Assembly (NCBI GenBank): GCA_030640885.1
Contig: DAOWIN010000029.1
Location: 1 to 8,987, forward strand
DNA length: 8,987 bases
Direction: 5' to 3'
DNA from: Candidatus Omnitrophota bacterium
Lineage (GTDB): Bacteria; Omnitrophota; 4484-213
Part shown: in pieces, positions 6,203 to 8,987 of the stretch
Position numbering within the stretch: the stretch's first letter is position 1
Layout: each line of letters begins with the position of its first letter
Notes under the pieces: model-generated
Seen by the model: the letters and a program-made list of their open reading frames with translations, nothing else
Databases searched by the model: none
What the model was told of the DNA's origin: nothing
Made by a program: the position numbers and the translations under genes

Positions 6203-6390
6203 AACTACAATTTAGCGAGCCCCGATGATATGTCGGGACGAAGTTAAATTGTTTAGTTGAATTTACCCCGTTAAATGCCGCTTTGCGGCAATCCGCCCAG
6301 GCGGATTATTTAACAGGGTTCAATGCGCAGACGTCCCGACGCTGCGTCAGGACTACAATTTACATCACTTGTGTTTTGTAAATTGTCTGC
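6203..6390 (+). promoter_or_regulatory. Highly structured rplM leader (three consecutive nested palindromes)
   Basis: Element 1 (6203-6258): AACTACAATTTA pairs with TAAATTGTTTAGTT (two-base bulge) and encloses CCCGA(6221-6225)/TCGGG(6233-6237). Element 2 (6257-6323): outer TTGAA/TTCAA and CCCGTTAAAT(6267-6276)/ATTTAACAGGG(6308-6318) enclose two perfect hairpins, GCCGC/GCGGC (6277-6289) and AATCCGC/GCGGATT (6290-6307). Element 3 (6327-6390): GCAGAC/GTCTGC encloses GTCC-C-GACG/CGTC-A-GGAC (6333-6353) and AATTTACA/TGTAAATT (6357-6384). Elements 2 and 3 are drawn as three-way junctions. The leader could be a ribosomal-protein autoregulatory site, or three dispersed palindromic repeats inserted in series. 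I do not recognise it as a known riboswitch. Confidence 0.7.
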
Positions 6391-6399
6391 TTATTAAAA

Positions 6400-6810
6400 A
6401 TGGAAAAAAGATTTTATTCTGTTGATGCTGAAGGTAAAATATTGGGACGGTTGGCTACCCAAATTGCCAATATTCTGCGAGGGAAAAATAAAGTAGATTT
6501 TGCTCCTAATGTGGATAGCGGCGATTATGTAATAGTAATCAATGCGGCTAAGATAAAGGTAAGTGGCAAAAAAAAGGAGAATAAGATATACCGCCATTAC
6601 TCAGGTTATCCGGGAGGCTTGAAAGAAAAAAACTTTGCCACCTTGCTTGCCAAGAAGCCGGAGCAGATAATTCTCTCGGCGGTCCGAGGAATGCTGCCTA
6701 AGAATAAATTAGCCCGTCAGATAATTAAAAAATTGAAGGTTTATCCAGGAAAGGAACATAAGCATTCAGCGCAGAAGCCGGAGGAATTAAAAGAAATTAA
6801 AAGTTTATAG
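6400..6810 (+). CDS. rplM: 50S ribosomal protein L13
   Basis: Early-assembly protein of the large ribosomal subunit that binds 23S rRNA. The 136 residues are slightly shorter than the usual ~142. Family hallmarks are visible: the YSVDAEGKILGRLATQIANIL start, the DYVIVINAAKIKVSGKK block (about residues 42-58), YRHYSGYPGGLK (about 64-75), the RGMLPKNKLARQIIKKLKVYPG segment and the HKHSAQKPE tail. The N-terminal YSVDAEGK replaces the more common W.VDA start. Expression should be driven by the promoter at 6168-6196 through a long folded leader. No Shine-Dalgarno is seen; only TTATTAAAA precedes the ATG. The last codons and stop (AAAAGTTTATAG) already resemble the downstream repeat. rpsI, the near-universal partner of rplM, is not the next gene. 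Confidence 0.96.
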   Translation: MEKRFYSVDAEGKILGRLATQIANILRGKNKVDFAPNVDSGDYVIVINAAKIKVSGKKKENKIYRHYSGYPGGLKEKNFATLLAKKPEQIILSAVRGMLPKNKLARQIIKKLKVYPGKEHKHSAQKPEELKEIKSL

Positions 6811-6968
6811 AGTTCATAGAGTTTATGGAAGTTTATGGAAGTTTATGGAAGTTTATTGAAGTTTATGGAGTTAACCCTATAAACCCAATTAACCCAATAA
6901 ACCCAATAAACCCAATAAACCCAATAAACCCAATAAGCCCAATAAGCCCAATAAGCCCAATAAGCCCA
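6811..6968. repeat. Two-arm tandem repeat: GTTTATGGAA x5 then ATAAACCCA/ATAAGCCCA x10
   Basis: Five tandem 10-mers (GTTTATGGAA with single-base variants) fill 6821-6870, after a degenerate unit at 6811-6820. Ten tandem 9-mers fill 6879-6968: ATAAACCCA, one ATTAACCCA, four more ATAAACCCA, then four ATAAGCCCA. The second array is roughly the reverse complement of the first (GTTTAT against ATAAAC), so the arm-and-complement plan of the other junctions holds. The 9-mers preserve a reading frame, creating a spurious Asn-Pro-Ile extension of the next gene. There are no spacers, so it is not a CRISPR array. Confidence 0.93.
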
Positions 6969-6971
6969 AGC

Positions 6972-6977
6972 AGGAGG
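6972..6977 (+). promoter_or_regulatory. Shine-Dalgarno deciding the start of the first secreted protein
   Basis: AGGAGG ends 6 bases before the ATG at 6984. It lies just after the tandem array and supports 6984 rather than the upstream in-frame ATG at 6825 inside the repeat. Confidence 0.8.
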
Positions 6978-6983
6978 CCCAAA

Positions 6984-7781
6984 ATGGCTACAAGTTGCAA
7001 GCTACAGACTGCAGGTAAGAAAAGAGAAGAGGAGCAAAACTCCATAAACTCAACTAACCCAATTAACTCAATAAACTCTTTTTTCTTTCTTTTCTTTTTC
7101 TTTTTTCTGTTCTCTGTTTTCTGTCCTCTGTTCTCTGTTAGAGCCGACCAGATAAGAATACGCACAATCATAACTCCCGTAGGCAGCCAGTCTGAGAAGT
7201 GGGGAGCAAAGGGATTGATGGTATGTATTGGGGGACAGCCTATAGCAAGTGGAGGATGTAATGCAACAGGAGGATATAGGATTAACCCAGATAACAGTAG
7301 AACCGAGATAACTTTTAATGTTAATGATGTAGTTATCTTTGAAGATACCTCTAATGGCTCGGGTTTTGGAAGCAATCATCAATATGATTATAGTTCTGGT
7401 TTTCCAGACGATAGTGATACAGTGTATGAGGTGAGTGGAGGGGGTGGAGATTTTCCCGAGACATGTGCTTGGTTTAAAGATGGATGCCCGGATGAGTGGG
7501 TGAATGAAGATTCTCCTCAAGGTTTCGCAATTACCCCCGATAAGTTATATTTAGGAGGTATTTCTATGCCTAAAGGCGGAACTTGCTTACACTCTTGTTC
7601 ACATGCCTGCACTGGTGCGCATATAGGACCACCTTGCAATCCTTTAGTGCCATGCCAGGATTGTTATGATACCGTCGCTGATGATTCTGAGCCATTTCCT
7701 ACTACTTGCCCGCACACTAACTGGTATAAGTGTTATAAGCGTTTTGATGTTAAATATTACTGGTGCTGTCCGCCGGAGTGA
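6984..7781 (+). CDS. Exported cysteine-rich protein of unknown function, copy 1
   Basis: Unrecognised 265-residue protein. Residues 1-32 are polar and odd for a signal peptide n-region (KKREEEQNS). Residues ~33-52 are a Phe-rich hydrophobic core followed by VRA, and cleavage before Asp55 is likely. The mature 211 residues contain 14 cysteines, most in the last 70 residues (HSCSHACTG, VPCQDCYD, YWCCPPE), suggesting a disulfide-rich extracytoplasmic protein. Gly/Asp-rich loops lie in the middle. The block CAWFKDGCPDEWVN recurs as CVWVKNGCPDGWIN in copy 2. The first 30 mature residues match copy 2 at all but one position. The start rests on AGGAGG before ATG 6984, and no later in-frame start precedes the hydrophobic core. 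The coding DNA of the first ~50 residues is repeat-like. No enzyme motif is visible; a surface or pilin-like minor component would be speculation. Confidence 0.72.
   Translation: MATSCKLQTAGKKREEEQNSINSTNPINSINSFFFLFFFFFLFSVFCPLFSVRADQIRIRTIITPVGSQSEKWGAKGLMVCIGGQPIASGGCNATGGYRINPDNSRTEITFNVNDVVIFEDTSNGSGFGSNHQYDYSSGFPDDSDTVYEVSGGGGDFPETCAWFKDGCPDEWVNEDSPQGFAITPDKLYLGGISMPKGGTCLHSCSHACTGAHIGPPCNPLVPCQDCYDTVADDSEPFPTTCPHTNWYKCYKRFDVKYYWCCPPE
7047..7140. repeat. Repeat-like DNA coding for the copy 1 signal region
   Basis: 7047-7077 has AACTCAACTAACCCAATTAA-type units related to the upstream ATTAACCCA array. 7078-7108 is a pyrimidine run of CTTTTT units. 7109-7140 has degenerate CTGTTCTCTG units. 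All are translated as part of the signal peptide. A still earlier piece, 6989-7016 (AAGTTGCAAGCTACAGACTG), belongs to the family found at 1136-1315. Confidence 0.75.
7143..7235 (+). repeat. Duplicated coding block, copy 1 (paired with 8507-8599)
   Basis: Colinear with 8507-8599 without gaps: 82 of 93 bases agree. It begins at the alanine codon just before the predicted cleavage site. Of 31 codons, 22 are identical, eight differ silently and one changes the residue (Lys to Ala). Confidence 0.95.
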
Positions 7782-7817
7782 AGTGAACAGTTTAAGCAAA
7801 GAACGCAGGTAGTTAGA

Positions 7818-8045
7818 GTGCAGAAGCTAATTAAATATGATCGTCATGCCCGCCGTAGAATGAGATGGAGGAAAATCTCGCAGGAGGAAATAGAGAAAGT
7901 GTTAAGCAATCCTGAGAGGAAAGAATTTTCAAAATACGGAAGAACAAATGTATTTGGACATATAGGGAAACGATATGTTAAAGTTACATTTAGAGAATAC
8001 GCAGAGGAAATTTTGGTTATTACAGCTGTGGATAAATCAGATTAG
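7818..8045 (+). CDS. DUF4258-family protein (toxin-like partner)
   Basis: A 75-residue basic protein with the DUF4258 pattern. An N-terminal strand leads to HARRRMRWRKISQEEIEKVLSNPE (the usual H..xRM..R.I..eeV..vl.nP), then YGRTNVFGHIGKRYVKVTF and a closing EILVITAV strand. The family is small and widespread, has no settled biochemistry, and is often listed among predicted toxin-like genes next to DUF2283. The start is GTG at 7818: no ATG lies upstream in frame and residues 2-8 form the expected first strand. The ribosome binding site is weak (GCAGG). The stop lies 12 bases before the next start, so the pair is an operon. The function is inferred from pairing only. Confidence 0.82.
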   Translation: MQKLIKYDRHARRRMRWRKISQEEIEKVLSNPERKEFSKYGRTNVFGHIGKRYVKVTFREYAEEILVITAVDKSD

Positions 8046-8057
8046 AGGAGGAGTGCA

Positions 8058-8291
8058 ATGAAGATAGAATATAGCAAAACAGCAGATGCGCTTTATGTAT
8101 ATTTTAAAGAGAAAAAAGTGGCTAAGAGTAAAGAGGTGGAAGAAGGAGTAATTATCGACCTTGATAACAATAAACATATAATAGGAATAGAGATTTTAGA
8201 TGCTAGTAAACGGCTTTCCCCTCAAGAGTTATCAAATGTGAGTATTGAAAATATGCCTATTGGCGATGTTCCTTTAGTGGCAACTACATAA
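8058..8291 (+). CDS. DUF2283-family protein (antitoxin-like partner)
   Basis: A 77-residue protein with the DUF2283 hallmarks: MKIEYSKTADALYVYF at the start, then VEEGVIIDLDNNKHIIGIEILDASKR. This is a compact beta-rich fold. A strong Shine-Dalgarno GAGGAGG (8045-8051) overlaps the last base of the upstream stop codon and sits 6 bases before the ATG, consistent with coupled translation and higher output than the upstream partner. DUF2283 genes are commonly found beside DUF4258 genes, and the pair has been treated as toxin-antitoxin-like. Neither activity is established by anything visible here. The pair sits between two paralogous secreted-protein genes, so it may travel with them or have inserted between the copies. 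Confidence 0.88.
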   Translation: MKIEYSKTADALYVYFKEKKVAKSKEVEEGVIIDLDNNKHIIGIEILDASKRLSPQELSNVSIENMPIGDVPLVATT

Positions 8292-8300
8292 AACTACAAA

Positions 8301-8371
8301 GCAGAATTTTGAATTTTGAATTAAGGAATATGAAATTTAGAATTTAGAATTTATAATTTAAAATTTCAAAC
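8301..8371. repeat. AT-rich inverted-arm repeat (GAATTT units)
   Basis: The left part has GAATTTTGAATT units (8304-8322). The right part has AATTTAGAATTTAGAATTT and AATTTAAAATTTCAAA (8334-8370), which are largely complementary to the left. It follows the same plan as the other junction cassettes with yet another unit. It contains a chance TATAAT (8352-8357) without a matching -35. Confidence 0.8.
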
Positions 8372-8389
8372 AGGAAGCGTAAGACGAAA

Positions 8390-8987
8390 ATGAATAAGGG
8401 TAAGTTGTTAAAATTTAAAAAGGGGGGTAGGAGATTATCTATAATTTTTTTCTTTCTTTTTGCTTTTACTGTTGACTGTAAACTGTTGACTGTAAACTGT
8501 TGTTTCGCCGACCAAATAAGAATACGCACAATCATAACTCCAGTAGGTAGCCAGTCTGAAAAATGGGGAGCGGCAGGGTTGATGGTGTGTATTGGGGGAA
8601 GGGCAATAAATGTGGGTGGATGCGGGATAGGTAATGTAAGCGTTAAGGATGTTAATGATGAGTGGGTAGATATAGATAATGCCGTAAATGATGCCGGTAA
8701 GATGATTTTCTTTATTGATAATGGAGACCATCAGTTTAGTAATGATGTTGTTAATGGTGAGTATGATGTGGTATATAAGGCGGGGGGTGGGGCAGGAAGT
8801 GGAGAGGTTCCCGAGGACGCTTGTGTGTGGGTTAAGAATGGATGCCCTGATGGGTGGATAAACGAACTTGATCCATCATTAGGAGAATTTAGTAAAGGAG
8901 TTACTGATGGAAATGATCTTTTTATAGGTCTCAAGAGTGCTTCTTCAAATGCGGCAAATGCCTTAGCTTGTTGCAAAACATTGTATA
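8390..8987 (+). CDS. Exported cysteine-rich protein, copy 2 (3' end outside the window)
   Basis: Open from ATG 8390 to the window edge, 199 residues visible, paralogue of copy 1. It has a classical signal peptide: basic n-region (KGKLLKFKKGGRR), hydrophobic core LSIIFFFLFAF, then TVDCKLLTVNCCFA with likely cleavage before Asp41. The mature N-terminus, DQIRIRTIITPVGSQSEKWG onward, equals copy 1 for 29 of 30 residues. It then diverges, apart from CVWVKNGCPDGWIN near residues 144-157 and scattered Gly/Asp. The first four mature cysteines keep their order relative to copy 1, and a CC pair appears near the visible end. The start is supported by signal-peptide geometry; the only Shine-Dalgarno candidate is AGGAAG at 8372-8377, 12 bases away. 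Function unknown. Confidence 0.75.
   Translation, partial: MNKGKLLKFKKGGRRLSIIFFFLFAFTVDCKLLTVNCCFADQIRIRTIITPVGSQSEKWGAAGLMVCIGGRAINVGGCGIGNVSVKDVNDEWVDIDNAVNDAGKMIFFIDNGDHQFSNDVVNGEYDVVYKAGGGAGSGEVPEDACVWVKNGCPDGWINELDPSLGEFSKGVTDGNDLFIGLKSASSNAANALACCKTLY
8468..8502. repeat. 14-bp tandem repeat inside the copy 2 signal-peptide coding region
   Basis: ACTGTTGACTGTAA occurs twice exactly (8468-8481, 8482-8495) with a further half copy (8496-8502). As 14 is not a multiple of three, successive copies are read in different frames (TVDCK, then LLTVN, then CC). It ends 4 bases before the duplicated block that begins the mature protein. Confidence 0.92.
8507..8599 (+). repeat. Duplicated coding block, copy 2 (paired with 7143-7235)
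   Basis: Second member of the colinear 93-base pair described at 7143-7235. Both start with GCC for the residue before cleavage. Upstream sequences of the two copies share nothing recognisable. Confidence 0.95.

Noticed and set aside
6203..6390. Known metabolite riboswitch in front of rplM
   Set aside because: No conserved core of any riboswitch class that I know is present; the structures look like palindromic repeats or a ribosomal-protein leader.
6879..6968. CRISPR array
   Set aside because: The units are 9 bases, contiguous and without unique spacers; no cas gene is nearby.
6825..6983. In-frame N-terminal extension of copy 1 with repeated Asn-Pro-Ile
   Set aside because: It is a translation of the 10-mer and 9-mer tandem arrays; the 9-mers keep frame by length alone. 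AGGAGG at 6972-6977 points to ATG 6984, and the export signal would otherwise sit over 100 residues inside.
8352..8357. TATAAT as a promoter for copy 2
   Set aside because: It falls within GAATTT/AATTTA repeats where such a hexamer is expected by chance, and no -35-like sequence lies 16-18 bases upstream.

Overview
The window is AT-rich bacterial chromosome, with ordinary housekeeping genes on the left and an accessory tail on the right. Every gene I can support lies on the + strand. Almost every long gene junction is filled by short, degenerate repeats arranged as an inverted pair of arms, with a different repeat unit at each junction. That habit, together with the gene content, recalls uncultured Omnitrophota (OP3)-type genomes. 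This affiliation is a guess from general pattern, not something the sequence proves.

Housekeeping part (1-6810). The end of replicative helicase dnaB is followed by cdaA and cdaR (c-di-AMP synthesis and its YbbR-domain partner), pdxJ (vitamin B6), acpS (activation of acyl carrier protein) and nnrD (repair of hydrated NAD(P)H). A palindrome-rich non-coding stretch of about 330 bases then leads to a tRNA-Gly(UCC) and a HU/IHF-type DNA-binding protein. Next comes a clear sigma70-type promoter, an unusually structured leader of about 190 bases, and rplM (ribosomal protein L13). rpsI, the usual partner of rplM, does not follow.

Accessory tail (6811-8987). Two related genes encode exported, cysteine-rich proteins of unknown function. 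The second runs off the window. Between them lies a DUF4258/DUF2283 pair of the kind often discussed as toxin-antitoxin-like. The two secreted paralogues share an almost identical first 30 mature residues: over 31 codons, nine differ and eight of those changes are silent. Their signal peptides are unrelated to each other, and each is largely encoded by the same kind of short repeat that fills the intergenic regions.

The most interesting signals are: (1) repeat DNA that appears to have been recruited as signal-peptide coding sequence upstream of a conserved mature domain; (2) the rplM leader, with three consecutive nested palindromes, two of them three-way-junction-like, behind a strong promoter whose -35 box lies inside an inverted repeat; (3) nested-arm repeat cassettes at most junctions, several touching stop codons or start codons, so that the downstream genes lack a visible Shine-Dalgarno sequence.
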